NCBI RefSeq assembly: GCF_003602095.1
Contig: NZ_RAHH01000002.1
Location: 124,001-188,000 of the forward strand
Origin: Rahnella woolbedingensis
Lineage (GTDB): Bacteria > Pseudomonadota > Gammaproteobacteria > Enterobacterales > Enterobacteriaceae
Direction of reading: 5' to 3'
DNA length: 64,000 nucleotides
How positions within the stretch are numbered: the stretch's first letter is position 1; each line of letters begins with the position of its first letter. Position numbers and translations under genes: made by a program. Below are positions 29,682-38,673 of the stretch, piece after piece. The notes beneath the pieces were generated by a model that worked only from the letters and a program-made list of their open reading frames with translations, did not search any database and was not told the origin of the DNA.

Positions 29682-29926
29682 AATGCTCTTCTGATTATCG
29701 GTGCGCGCGCGCCTGAACAAAGAAATCTTGTTTTAAGCTAGATTGTATTGATGTAAATGCAAGTAAATATAGGTCAATAAACCTTAGTGAGGGCACGAAG
29801 ATCCAAACCATAGGGAAGGTCTTAAAAGGTCGAAATGGGTTATACTGCGGGGCTGGTATTTGTATTTATCAAATAAATTTGATTCTTTGCTTCAGGAAAT
29901 TCTTGTGATCACTTCCCAAAACACTC

Positions 29927-29941
29927 TGCTCCGCAGGAGCA
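29927..29941 (+). promoter_or_regulatory. hairpin sequestering the Shine-Dalgarno sequence of the CDF gene
   Basis: TGCTCC-GCA-GGAGCA is a perfect 6-bp stem with a 3-nt loop. The SD AGGAG (29935-29939) lies in its 3' arm, 6 nt before the ATG at 29946. Folding would hide the ribosome-binding site. Confidence 0.5.
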
Positions 29942-29945
29942 AACC

Positions 29946-30857
29946 ATGAGCCGTCCGGCGCCTTCCTATAAAGGCCTGACGCGTATTGCCTCGCTGGTCT
30001 CCCTGTGTGTGGCGCTGGTTCTGGTGTGCGTCAAAGTCTGGGCCTGGGCAGCCACCGGCTCGATTGCGTTGCTGACTTCCGCCGCCGACGGGCTGGTCGA
30101 TGTGCTGGCCTCGATGGTAACGTTAATCGGCGTACGTTACGCCATCCGTCCGGCAGACAAAGGCCATCGTTACGGGCACGGCAAAGCCGAAGCCGTGGCG
30201 GCGTTTGTTCAGGCGCTGCTGCTGGGTGGCGCAGGACTGGTGCTTGGCGTTGAATCCATCGGGCGCATCATTAACCCCGCACCGCTGGCGCAACTCGGCC
30301 TCGGGATTTGGGTCATCATCGGCAGTTCTCTGGCAGCCACCGGCTTAGTGCTGATGCAAACGTATGTGGTGAAACGTACCGGCTCGACGGCGATTGCCGC
30401 TGACCGCGCGCACTACATCACGGATGTCGCAGTGAATATCGCCGTACTGCTGGCGCTGATTTTCGAGCGCTACTTCGGCTGGACGCGTTCCGACTCCATC
30501 GGCGCATTGCTGATTTCCTTCTATATGCTGTGGAACGCCCGTGGTATGGCGGCAGATGCGCTGACCCAGTTACTGGACAGAGAACTGAGCGCCGACGACC
30601 GCAAGCGCATCAAAGCGGCAGTATTAAGTATTGAAGGCGTGCGCGGCGTGCATGACATCCGTACCCGTAACGGCGGCGACCGCGTATTTGTAGAATTCCA
30701 CCTCGAAGTCGATGGCAATCTGACGGTTGATATCGGGCACGATATCGGCGATGCGGCTGAAATGGCGGTCAGTAAACTGTTTAAGTCAGCGGATGTGACA
30801 GCGCATCTGGAGCCGGACGGGATTGATGACGACCGGTTAGATAATATCCTGAGCTGA
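29946..30857 (+). CDS. cation diffusion facilitator (CDF), FieF/YiiP-like metal exporter
   Basis: 303 residues, six membrane segments plus a C-terminal cytoplasmic domain. The tetrahedral transport site of YiiP is complete: Asp48 and Asp52 (SAADGLVD) and His156 and Asp160 (RAHYITDV). The histidine-bearing loop HRYGHGKAEAVA and the LLDRELS segment also match. It exports Zn2+, Fe2+ or related ions in exchange for protons. Similarity to FieF is clear but not at ortholog level, so no symbol is given. It stands alone; the downstream region is a repeat element. Confidence 0.88.
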   Translation: MSRPAPSYKGLTRIASLVSLCVALVLVCVKVWAWAATGSIALLTSAADGLVDVLASMVTLIGVRYAIRPADKGHRYGHGKAEAVAAFVQALLLGGAGLVLGVESIGRIINPAPLAQLGLGIWVIIGSSLAATGLVLMQTYVVKRTGSTAIAADRAHYITDVAVNIAVLLALIFERYFGWTRSDSIGALLISFYMLWNARGMAADALTQLLDRELSADDRKRIKAAVLSIEGVRGVHDIRTRNGGDRVFVEFHLEVDGNLTVDIGHDIGDAAEMAVSKLFKSADVTAHLEPDGIDDDRLDNILS

Positions 30858-31402
30858 TTTCTTCAAATTCAAATTCAAAACCTTGGGCTCGCCGCCCAAA
30901 CTGGCCCAGAGGACGCGTAAGCGCGCGCCCTCTGGACTCCCGCGCTTTTTCACTGCGCGCTATCGCTGGAACGACGGACATGTTCCGACGCAATTGTGAG
31001 TGGCGCAAAATGTCATCGCTGCGCGATTCCCTCATTTCAGGTTTCGAGCCTATGGTCTCGAACCATTCATTCGGTGCCATTTTTAAGCACGCCAATCAAC
31101 ATTTCTAAAAAATGAAACGAATCAGCTTTTGAATTTAAGATCGTGCGGGCGAATCAGAAAGCTTGCTGCGCGAGAGGTTCGAGACCTGAGGCTCGAAACC
31201 CGAGTAAAGGAACCGCGCAGCGGCAAGATTTCCAGCCTGTCGCAGGGGTACCTGAAACATAGTCAGCGAGCGGAGCGCGCAGTGAAAGAGCCCGGGGTTC
31301 TTAGGGGTGGCGGCGATAAGCCACCCCTGAGGCCGGTTTGGGTGGCAGCCCAAGGTCTTGATTTAAACAGCCGCCTTTGCATCGGCACTATGCAAAAAAA
31401 AA
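30858..31402. repeat. dispersed repeat family 1, long copy with terminal inverted repeats
   Basis: The core is 30880-31355 (476 bp). The left end is ACCTTGGGCTCGCCGCCCAA; the reverse complement of the right end is ACCTTGGGCTGCCACCCAAA, giving an imperfect inverted repeat of about 26 bp. Each end folds into its own hairpin. TTCAAA hexamers repeat just outside the left end. The two ends match the two halves of the compact copy at 15.4 kb, while about 300 bp of internal sequence is absent from that copy. The interior has a dyad GGTTTCGAGCCTA/TGAGGCTCGAAACC (about 31040 and 31190). No credible gene is present. Confidence 0.65.
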
Positions 31403-31424
31403 GCCCCGAAGATCGGGGCTTTTT
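31395..31424. terminator. terminator of ldtB (bidirectional)
   Basis: GCCCCGA (31403-31409) and TCGGGGC (31413-31419) form the stem, with an A-run before and TTTTT after on the plus strand. On the minus strand the A-run becomes a long U-run, so it ends the ldtB transcript efficiently. Confidence 0.88.
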
Positions 31425-31446
31425 CACAAATACGTCAGCGGCGCAC

Positions 31447-32367
31447 TCAGTTGACCTGAACCGGCATCCCTGAACGCATCTCGATCGCGCGCTGAACCAC
31501 AGTCTGGTTAACCGCAGGATCCATCGCCACAGTGTTAGCACTGCCGGTCAGCGTGATTGGCAGCGGCTGCTGGGAATCAAACTCTTCCTGGTTAGAAGAC
31601 AGCGGGTTGTGGATCTCAATGTAACGCTTGCCGTCTGGCTCAACGGACGCTTTCACCGGTTCATTGATGAACTGAACGCGGGTGTCTTGCGGAACGTTGT
31701 CGTACAACCATTTGATGTCAGCATCACGCAGACGCACACAACCGTGGCTCACGCGCAAACCGATACCAAAGTTGGCGTTGGTGCCGTGAACGGCATACAG
31801 ACGACCAACGTAAAGCGCATACAGACCCATCGGGTTATCCGGGCCAGCAGGGAAGACGGCTGGCAGGAATTCACCGCGTGAAGCATATTCTTCATGCATT
31901 TTCGCGGTCGGAGTCCAGGTCGGGCCGGCTTTTTTACGCTGAACGGTGGTGACCCAGTTCATCGGGGTGTCTTTGCCCAGTTCACCGATACCGATTGGCA
32001 GCACCACGACGGTATTCGTGCCTTTCGGGTAATAATACAGACGCATTTCAGCACTGTTGATCACGATGCCTTCATGCGGAGTATCCGGCAGGATCAGCTG
32101 CTGAGGGATGGTCAGCACTGTGCCAGGAGTCGGCAGGAACGGGTCAACGCCAGGGTTGGCTTCGAGCATGTTGCTCAAACCCATCTGGTATTGTGCTGCG
32201 AAATGTTCCAGTGGCAGGCTGCTGCCCTGAGAAACAATCACTGTGATGTTTTCACCGACCAGACGACCGTTATTGGCCGGCAGAGGATAGACCACAGCAA
32301 AAGATGCCTGGCTATATGCAGCAACTGCCAAAACAAGGGTAAGGATTGCGCGAATGCTCATTTTCAT
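31447..32367 (-). CDS. ldtB: L,D-transpeptidase LdtB (YbiS), links Braun lipoprotein to peptidoglycan
   Basis: 306 residues, exactly the length of E. coli YbiS, with near-identical blocks ([53 protein letters not shown]). Signal peptide (about 1-24), a LysM-like segment, then the YkuD domain with catalytic His194, His208 and Cys210 in [20 protein letters not shown]. It attaches Lpp to meso-diaminopimelate in the periplasm. Single gene with its own terminator; the 264-bp upstream region holds its promoter. Confidence 0.95.
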   Translation of the reverse strand: MKMSIRAILTLVLAVAAYSQASFAVVYPLPANNGRLVGENITVIVSQGSSLPLEHFAAQYQMGLSNMLEANPGVDPFLPTPGTVLTIPQQLILPDTPHEGIVINSAEMRLYYYPKGTNTVVVLPIGIGELGKDTPMNWVTTVQRKKAGPTWTPTAKMHEEYASRGEFLPAVFPAGPDNPMGLYALYVGRLYAVHGTNANFGIGLRVSHGCVRLRDADIKWLYDNVPQDTRVQFINEPVKASVEPDGKRYIEIHNPLSSNQEEFDSQQPLPITLTGSANTVAMDPAVNQTVVQRAIEMRSGMPVQVN

Positions 32368-32631
32368 ATTTTTCGTTGGTCGTTAATGCCACACTGGCAG
32401 TTGTTGTCAGAATGTTGATTCCCCCCAACGCAATCGAAACTGGCCGGAGAGATAGTGTACTTGCACATAGCACTTGAAAGGGACTCAGGATATGTAACGA
32501 ATCGCCTTACAGGGCCGCTAATTATAAGGATTTATTTCAAACAGGCCAAAGCTTTCTCACCTTGTTGGAAAAGTTCCCTTCAGCAACCGCATTTTTTGAA
32601 TCGGACTTCACATTTCTTTACATTCGTTTGC

Positions 32632-34185
32632 TCATTTACGACAAAACGGCACCATGATCAGCGCCGCCACAAACATCCAGGCCATCACCTGAAAAATGTC
32701 ATTGAAGGCCAGCGTAAGAGACTGCGCGGCAACCCTTGCGCCAAACATTCCTTTTGCCATCAGTAAGGCCTGCGCGGTGTCCGGCGTCAGATGGCTGATC
32801 CTCTGCGCCAGCGATCCAATCACTTCCTGCGCGGTATCACCATATTGTCCGAGACTTTCGCCGAAACGTGCCGCGTGTACCTGCGTCCAGTCCTGCAACC
32901 AGGTGTTCACGGTCGCTATACCAATCGCGCCGCCGAGATTTCGCATCAGGTTAAATAACCCCGACGCATAACGAAGCTCAGACCCCTGAAACGCGGTCAG
33001 CGCCATGTTCACGCTCGGTACGATACACAACATGATAAACAAGCCGCGTACGACCTGTGGCCAGAAAAACTGATCCGATCCCCAGAAGGGGGTGACGGTG
33101 GTGGTCAGCCACAAACTGAGAGCGAAACCGGATAATCCCACAGCAATCAGCAACCGGCGGTCAACGCGCCCGATTAATCTGGCGGCGAGAATGGTGCTGA
33201 AAAATTGGCCGACGCCGACGACAAACACCGTCGTGCCGATTTCCAGGCTGTTGAAATCACGGATGCGGCCAAGAAACACCGGCGTCAGGTAGGTCGAGGC
33301 GTACAACCCAAAGCCGACTACCAGATTGAACAGGCAGGCGAAGGTGAAAGTCGGGTCACGAAAAGGCGTCAGGCGCACGATCGGGTTTTTGGAATAAAAG
33401 GAACGTTCGAGAAACAGCACGAAGGCCACCAGCGAGAACCACGCCGAAATCTGAATTTGCGGATCACTGAACCAGTTTTTGCGCGGACCTTCTTCCAGCA
33501 CGTATTCGAGACATCCGAGTGCTATCGCCATCGACAGTAAATGCACCCAGTCGATGCGTTTTAGCATCGAAAAATCGGCCTTATCAACATGGATGAAGAG
33601 CACTGCGCCGGTCGCCACCAGAATGCCGGGCAGGATGTTGATGAAGAAAATCCAGCGCCAGTCGAGCAGTTGCGTCACCACGCCGCCGACCGTCGGTCCG
33701 AGCGTCGGTGCCAATACGCTGACCATGCCGAGGATCGCCGGGATCAACGCCTGCTGTTTGCCCTGAAACATCGCAAAGCCGGTGGCGAATACGGTCGGCA
33801 CCATCGCGCCGCCGGTAAAGCCCTGCAACGCGCGGAAGAAGATCATCGATTCGATATTCCACGACAATCCGCAACCGATACTGCTGAGCGTAAACAACGC
33901 GGCAGAGGCACTGAACAGCCAGCGGGTGGAAAGCGCCTGCGTCAGAAATGCCGAGAAAGGGATCATGACCAGTTCGGCGATCAGGTACGAAGTTTGTACC
34001 CAGCTGATTTCATCGGGTCCGGCAGACAGCCCGGCCTGCACATCATTTAACGAGGCGGCGACGATCTGAATGTCGATCAGCGCCAGAAACATGCCAAACG
34101 CCATAATGCTGAAAATCAGAAACTTGCGTGATGTCGGGTAATCCGCAGGCGAGAGCGTCGCGGCTGGAGTCAGGGTGGCAGACAT
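32632..34185 (-). CDS. MFS drug efflux transporter, DHA2 family (second EmrB-like protein)
   Basis: 517 residues, 14 membrane segments. Helix 1 has IMAFGMFLALIDIQIVAASL, a variant in which the usual LD-TIVN of drug pumps is LIDIQIVAAS. The WVQTSYLIAELVMIPFSAFL and GPTVGGVVTQLLDWRWIFFI segments are typical. It probably works with the divergently encoded HlyD-type protein across an 80-bp shared promoter region carrying two tandem operators. No outer-membrane factor gene is adjacent, so TolC or the factor at 25.3 kb would be needed. Confidence 0.9.
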   Translation of the reverse strand: MSATLTPAATLSPADYPTSRKFLIFSIMAFGMFLALIDIQIVAASLNDVQAGLSAGPDEISWVQTSYLIAELVMIPFSAFLTQALSTRWLFSASAALFTLSSIGCGLSWNIESMIFFRALQGFTGGAMVPTVFATGFAMFQGKQQALIPAILGMVSVLAPTLGPTVGGVVTQLLDWRWIFFINILPGILVATGAVLFIHVDKADFSMLKRIDWVHLLSMAIALGCLEYVLEEGPRKNWFSDPQIQISAWFSLVAFVLFLERSFYSKNPIVRLTPFRDPTFTFACLFNLVVGFGLYASTYLTPVFLGRIRDFNSLEIGTTVFVVGVGQFFSTILAARLIGRVDRRLLIAVGLSGFALSLWLTTTVTPFWGSDQFFWPQVVRGLFIMLCIVPSVNMALTAFQGSELRYASGLFNLMRNLGGAIGIATVNTWLQDWTQVHAARFGESLGQYGDTAQEVIGSLAQRISHLTPDTAQALLMAKGMFGARVAAQSLTLAFNDIFQVMAWMFVAALIMVPFCRK

Positions 34186-34212
34186 TTTTGTGATATCCCG
34201 GGGCTTGTTTGT

Positions 34213-34246
34213 ATGATGAGTATCATATTAATATGATGAGTATCAT
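34213..34246. promoter_or_regulatory. two tandem palindromic operators in the pump promoter (probably TetR sites)
   Basis: ATGATGAGTATCAT occurs at 34213-34226 and again at 34233-34246, exactly 20 bp apart (two helical turns). Each copy is the dyad ATGAT-GAGT-ATCAT. Between them lies the palindrome ATATTAATAT. They fill most of the gap between the divergent MFS and HlyD-type starts. Confidence 0.7.
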
Positions 34247-34265
34247 GCAATGAGTGAGAGTAAAA

Positions 34266-35390
34266 ATGAGTGAAACCACAGCAGGTGAAGGGATCCCGAT
34301 CCCGGCAGAAAAAGCCAGTAAACGCTCGAAGCGGATCTTTGTAGTCAGCGGCATTGCGCTGGCTGTTGCCTTAGGCGGTGCCGCCTGGTTGCTGGCAGCG
34401 CCTGCGGCGGAATCCACGGACGATGCCTATCTGACGGCGGATGCGACGACCGTTGCACCAAAGGTGAAGGGATTTGTGGCCAAAGTACTGGTGCGCCACA
34501 ACCAGCGGGTGCATGCGGGGGATAAACTGGTTCTGATCGACAGTGAAGAATTTACAGCACGTCTGAATGCGGCACGCGGAGATCTCGAAGATGCCCGCGC
34601 TCAGGTCGCGCAACAGCAAGCCGCGTTACTCAGCCAGCAGGCGCAGGAACAGCTGGCGTTGACGCAAATCGAAGCGGCGCGCACGGCGATCCGTTCCTCA
34701 CGCGCCGAGCAGCAACATGCCGAAGCTGAACAACAACGTTATCAGTCACTGGCGGTCAGTGGCGCGACGTCACGCAATGATGCCGACCGGTATAAAACTA
34801 CTGCCGTGACCGCGGAACAGACCTCAGCGCATGCCACGGCCATGCTGGATGTGGCGCAAAATCAGGCGGCGGTCACGCATGCAAAACGCGCTGAGATTGA
34901 AGCGGCACTGGCGCTGGCAAATGCCGCTGTGGTGAAAGCGCAGGCGGCAGAAGATCTGGCGCAGCAGGATCTTAATCACACGACAATTTTTGCCGCAGTT
35001 GATGGTGTGGCCGGTAACCGTCAGGTGCAGGTGGGCGATTACGTGACGCCCGGTCAGCGGCTGATGACGCTGGTGCCGGAGCAGGGGATTTATGTGACGG
35101 CCAATTTCAAGGAGACGCAGACCGGCAGAATGCAGCCGGGACAAAGGGCGGATGTGCATGTGGATGCACTGCCGGGCGTGACGTTTCGCGGTGAAGTCGA
35201 CAGCCTCGCGCCGGGTTCCGGTTCGACATTTGCGTTGCTGCCCTTTGAACCGGGCACCGGCAATTTCACCAAGATTGTCCAGCGGGTGCCGGTGCGTATT
35301 CGCCTCGACGCCGGTCAGCCGGATCTCGCGGCGCTGCGTCCGGGATTATCGGTGGACGCCCGCGTTTCGTTAACCGATGCGGTCAGGTAA
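34266..35390 (+). CDS. HlyD/EmrA-type membrane-fusion protein
   Basis: 374 residues from the ATG at 34266 with GAGAG upstream; a GTG at 34254 would add four residues but sits against the operator. A short cytoplasmic tail and one membrane helix (about residues 25-42) are followed by STDDAYLTADATTVAPKVKG (lipoyl start), a long Gln/Ala-rich coiled coil, and the closing half (TIFAAVDGVAGNRQVQVGDY). It pairs with the divergent EmrB-like protein. It is followed after 37 bp by the TetR-type gene in the same direction, probably in one transcript. Confidence 0.9.
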   Translation: MSETTAGEGIPIPAEKASKRSKRIFVVSGIALAVALGGAAWLLAAPAAESTDDAYLTADATTVAPKVKGFVAKVLVRHNQRVHAGDKLVLIDSEEFTARLNAARGDLEDARAQVAQQQAALLSQQAQEQLALTQIEAARTAIRSSRAEQQHAEAEQQRYQSLAVSGATSRNDADRYKTTAVTAEQTSAHATAMLDVAQNQAAVTHAKRAEIEAALALANAAVVKAQAAEDLAQQDLNHTTIFAAVDGVAGNRQVQVGDYVTPGQRLMTLVPEQGIYVTANFKETQTGRMQPGQRADVHVDALPGVTFRGEVDSLAPGSGSTFALLPFEPGTGNFTKIVQRVPVRIRLDAGQPDLAALRPGLSVDARVSLTDAVR

Positions 35391-35427
35391 ACTATGACGG
35401 CAATTTTCTGATTATCAGGGCCTTACT

Positions 35428-36018
35428 ATGCGCTACGAAAGTGAACATAAGCCTAAAATCCGCGAGCGGATCGTGAAAGAAGCGGCGAAAGCTATCCGCG
35501 CCAAAGGGCCGTTGCAGGTCAGTGTGGCGGGCGTGATGAGCAAAGCCGGGCTGACGCACGGCGGGTTTTATGCGCACTTTGCCTCGAAAGAGGCGCTGAT
35601 CGAAGCGGCAATCGAGCAGATGTTTAATCAGGTGATGCTGCGCTGGGAAAAAAATAATCAGGGGCTGGCCGCACCGCAGCAACTGGCGGGCTATATCGAT
35701 TTTTATCTTTCTGCGTGGCATCGCGACAATCGTGCGCAAGGCTGTCCGGTATCCGCGCTGGCGTCGGAAACACCCCGTATGTCGGCGCCTTGTCAGGCAG
35801 AATTTGCCCGGGGAATCGAAAGGATCCGTGGGATGATGATTTTTCAGCTGAAGGAAATGGGCGTCGATGATCCGCAAACTGCGGCGATATCGGTGAGTGC
35901 AGAACTGATGGGCAGTTTATCGCTGGCACGTTGTGAGCCGGACCGGCAGATTTCCGATGCCTTGCTGGAAAGTGCGAAGAAAACGCTGAAGACGCGGTTA
36001 AATCTCGCAGAAGAGTAA
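35428..36018 (+). CDS. TetR-family transcriptional regulator of the adjacent pump
   Basis: 196 residues. The N-terminal HTH (about 12-58) includes VAGVMSKAGLTHGGFYAHFA, the recognition region of TetR proteins, followed by an all-helical ligand domain with Cys residues (QGCPVSA, APCQAEF, LARCEPD). Being downstream of the HlyD-type gene and near the tandem operators, it likely represses both divergent pump genes and itself until a substrate binds. That is inferred from layout. Confidence 0.88.
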   Translation: MRYESEHKPKIRERIVKEAAKAIRAKGPLQVSVAGVMSKAGLTHGGFYAHFASKEALIEAAIEQMFNQVMLRWEKNNQGLAAPQQLAGYIDFYLSAWHRDNRAQGCPVSALASETPRMSAPCQAEFARGIERIRGMMIFQLKEMGVDDPQTAAISVSAELMGSLSLARCEPDRQISDALLESAKKTLKTRLNLAEE

Positions 36019-36029
36019 ATCTCAGAACT

Positions 36030-36140
36030 GCTCCCCTGCGAAAAGGAGGGTTGGGGTGGGGTATTAAAGACAACACGAGGGTTAAGCTCGTGTTAAACCC
36101 ACACCCCATCCCGGCCTTCCCCTCCTGAGAGGGGAAGGCG
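36030..36140. repeat. dispersed palindromic repeat, family 2, copy 2 (with inverted second end)
   Basis: The CTCCCCTGCGAA core and the GGGGTATTAAAGACAA end match the copy at 6340-6387. A central hairpin AACACGAG/CTCGTGTT (36072-36079 and 36087-36094) follows. Then comes a C-rich arm that partly pairs with the first G-rich arm, and a closing hairpin CCTTCCCCTC/GAGGGGAAGG (about 36115-36138). It lies between the convergent TetR and foxA genes and may help end both transcripts. Confidence 0.65.
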
Positions 36141-36144
36141 TAAA

Positions 36145-38268
36145 TCAGAAATCATAACCTACAGTGGCAACCACAGTCCGTTCCTGGCCCCAGTAGCAGT
36201 AGCTGGTGCCGTAACAGGCTGCGACATAGTTTTTGTCGAGCAGGTTGTTGGCATTCAACTGAACATACGCGCCTTTAAGCTGCGGATTAAACTGCACCAG
36301 ATTCATACGCAGTGAAGCATCAACCAGCGTCGCGGAAGGCATGTGCAAGGTGTTTTCGTTATCAGCCCATTGTGTGCCGATGTAACGAACGCCCAGTCCC
36401 AGATCCACACCCACCGGGGTATTGTACTGACCCCAGATAGACGCCATTTGTTTTGGCGTCACATACGGCGTGTTGCCGTTGTTTTGCGCCGCATCACGGA
36501 TACGTACTTTGTTATAGGTATAACCGGCCATGACGTTGAAGCGTTCGGTAACTTGTTTCTTGGCTTCCAGCTCCAGACCCTGTGAACGGATTTTACCTGC
36601 CGGCTCATAGTAGCTGCCCACAACGACGCGGTTGCCCACGTCTTTTTGCGTCAGATCATACAGCGCTGCCGTGTACATATCGGACGTACCGACCGGCTGG
36701 AATTTGATCCCCGCTTCGTATTGCTCACTCTCCATCGGTTTCAGCAGCGTGCCGTCCTGACCTGGCAGGGCTGATGGGGTCATCGCCTGGCTGTAGCTGA
36801 CGTAAGGAGAAATCCCGTTGTCGAATGCATAAAGCAGGGAAGCGCGGCTGCTGAAGTGTTCGTCTTTACGTTCACTGTTGCTCTGCGTGCCGTAGATGCT
36901 TTCGTAACTGCGGCTGGAGGTTTTCAGCGTGTCATAACGGCCGGACAGGGTCAGATACCACTTGTTCCAGCTCATCTCATCTTGCAGATAAGTGCCCATC
37001 TGCTCGTAACGGTTTTTGCCGCGTGAATGGCTGTAGTAATCCAGTGCATCGCCGCCCACGCCGGTGTACGGGTTAAGCATCTCAGCGGTTGCGCCATCGG
37101 ATTTCACGTCATTAATAAAGTGGGAATAGTCGAAGCCCAGTACCACTTTATGCGCCAGTTCGCCGGTGGCGAAATCGGCTTCCAGCTGGTTGTCGATAGC
37201 AAACGTATCCAGAGAGGACTTCTCACCGGAATAGTAGCGATTCATCAGCGTACGGTCAGCGTTCCAGCCTGCCTGATACACCTGATCCAGTTCGGTATTG
37301 GAATGGGTGTAGTTGGCGTTCTGGCGGAATGACCACACATCGTTAAATGCGTGCTGGAATTCGTAGCTGTAGATCTGCTCCCAGCGTTTGAACTGGTTGC
37401 GGGTGCTTTCACCATCGAAGAAACCACGGCTCAGTTTCTGGCCGTACAGGCTGCCGTCAGCAGGTACTGCGGCGTGATAACCCCCGGACGGATCCTTTTG
37501 CAGATAGGCACGCAGTAACAGCGAAGTGTTTTCATCCGGCGTCCACAGCAACTGTGGAGAAATCGCGTAACGCTCTTCGCGCTGGTGATCGTACTGCGTA
37601 TCACTGCTGCGGGTCATACCGGTCAGACGAAATGCCAGCTGATCATTGATCGCGTTGGTGTAATCGAACGCGCCGCCTTTGGTGTTTTGCGTGCCGCCGG
37701 AAAGCTGGAAGTGACCTTCTTCAGCAAACTGCGGGCGTTTGGTAGATTCAACCACGACACCGCCGGGAATGCTCTGGCCATAAAGCGCAGAAGACGGGCC
37801 TTTCACCACATCAATACGCTCGAGGAACCAGGGATCAACCTGAATGGAGTTGTAAGTCGCGCCATCGCTGAGAATACGCAGGCCATCGAGGAAGGTGTTG
37901 TTGACGTCACCGCCGTGGAAACCGCGCAGGGAGATGGTGTCATAACGCGTTGCGCCACCGGCAAAGTTGGTGAATACGCCCGGCGTGTAATTCAGTGCAG
38001 CGTTAACCGTGGTCGCGTTCTGATCAGTCATTTGCTGACGGGTCACAACAGAAACAGCCTGACCGGTCGTGATCAGCGGCTGATCCGTTTTGGTCGCGCT
38101 TTTACTGGTTTTTGCGCTGTAACCCTGCGTCGGGGCATCTGCGGTATCAGCAGGTGCGGCTTTGACAATAACCGTATCTTCGGCAGCCAATGATGCAGCC
38201 GGAACGGCCAGTGCCATGGCGCACATAAGCACCGAGCGTTTGAGGGGGAAAGCCAACAACATATTCAT
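36145..38268 (-). CDS. foxA: TonB-dependent ferrioxamine receptor FoxA
   Basis: 707 residues (Yersinia FoxA is about 710). Signal peptide with LAAEDTVIVKA after it; TonB-box region near residue 31; plug domain with LNYTPGVFTNFAGGATRYDT, ISLRGFHGGDVNNTFLDGLR and VVKGPSSALYGQSIPGGVV; then a 22-strand barrel ending VATVGYDF with the usual terminal Phe. The C-terminal VAACYGTSYCYWGQER, with a Cys pair, also fits FoxA. It imports ferrioxamine B/E through the outer membrane. A Fur box lies about 140 bp upstream, so it should be repressed by iron. Confidence 0.88.
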   Translation of the reverse strand: MNMLLAFPLKRSVLMCAMALAVPAASLAAEDTVIVKAAPADTADAPTQGYSAKTSKSATKTDQPLITTGQAVSVVTRQQMTDQNATTVNAALNYTPGVFTNFAGGATRYDTISLRGFHGGDVNNTFLDGLRILSDGATYNSIQVDPWFLERIDVVKGPSSALYGQSIPGGVVVESTKRPQFAEEGHFQLSGGTQNTKGGAFDYTNAINDQLAFRLTGMTRSSDTQYDHQREERYAISPQLLWTPDENTSLLLRAYLQKDPSGGYHAAVPADGSLYGQKLSRGFFDGESTRNQFKRWEQIYSYEFQHAFNDVWSFRQNANYTHSNTELDQVYQAGWNADRTLMNRYYSGEKSSLDTFAIDNQLEADFATGELAHKVVLGFDYSHFINDVKSDGATAEMLNPYTGVGGDALDYYSHSRGKNRYEQMGTYLQDEMSWNKWYLTLSGRYDTLKTSSRSYESIYGTQSNSERKDEHFSSRASLLYAFDNGISPYVSYSQAMTPSALPGQDGTLLKPMESEQYEAGIKFQPVGTSDMYTAALYDLTQKDVGNRVVVGSYYEPAGKIRSQGLELEAKKQVTERFNVMAGYTYNKVRIRDAAQNNGNTPYVTPKQMASIWGQYNTPVGVDLGLGVRYIGTQWADNENTLHMPSATLVDASLRMNLVQFNPQLKGAYVQLNANNLLDKNYVAACYGTSYCYWGQERTVVATVGYDF

Positions 38269-38673
38269 AGTCCCTATAAATAACCTGATAAATCATCAGG
38301 TGATTAATTGATGCGTGTGTAATAAACCCAAAAGCCAACAGTGTTCCGCACGAAAGCCGGGACACAATCATGCGTACTGGCCTGACGAAAACGATACGAA
38401 TGTTAAACTTAATGATAATTGTTATCATTATTATTTTACAAATTAAAGCGAGTTTTCTCCAAAAACTGTGAAGCTACGCAGATTTATCCTTGTGAAATTA
38501 AGGGTGTATTTGATTGTTTTACCAGCAACCTTACTCAGGGGAAGGGTATGTGGTCAGATTACAGCAGCGGGAAATTCGAAGAGTTTCATTGAAAACGTGG
38601 GCAAAATCGCAGTAACGGATTAGCTTTAAGAGTGAGTTTTTTAAAATAGAAAAAGTTCACAACAGGAGACAAC
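38269..38673. promoter_or_regulatory. divergent promoter region between foxA and the O-methyltransferase
   Basis: A 405-bp AT-rich region. It contains the Fur box listed separately and otherwise no gene or clear RNA structure. The side next to the methyltransferase (38440-38660) shows nothing I can name beyond the SD at 38664-38668. Confidence 0.5.
38411..38429 (-). promoter_or_regulatory. Fur box of foxA
   Basis: AATGATAATTGTTATCATT is a perfect dyad (8-bp arms, 3-nt centre) close to the 19-bp Fur consensus GATAATGATAATCATTATC. Confidence 0.85.

Noticed and set aside
32368-32631. Possible gene or RNA between ldtB and the second EmrB-like gene
   Set aside because: Only short frames without SD and no strong fold; it most likely holds the ldtB promoter.
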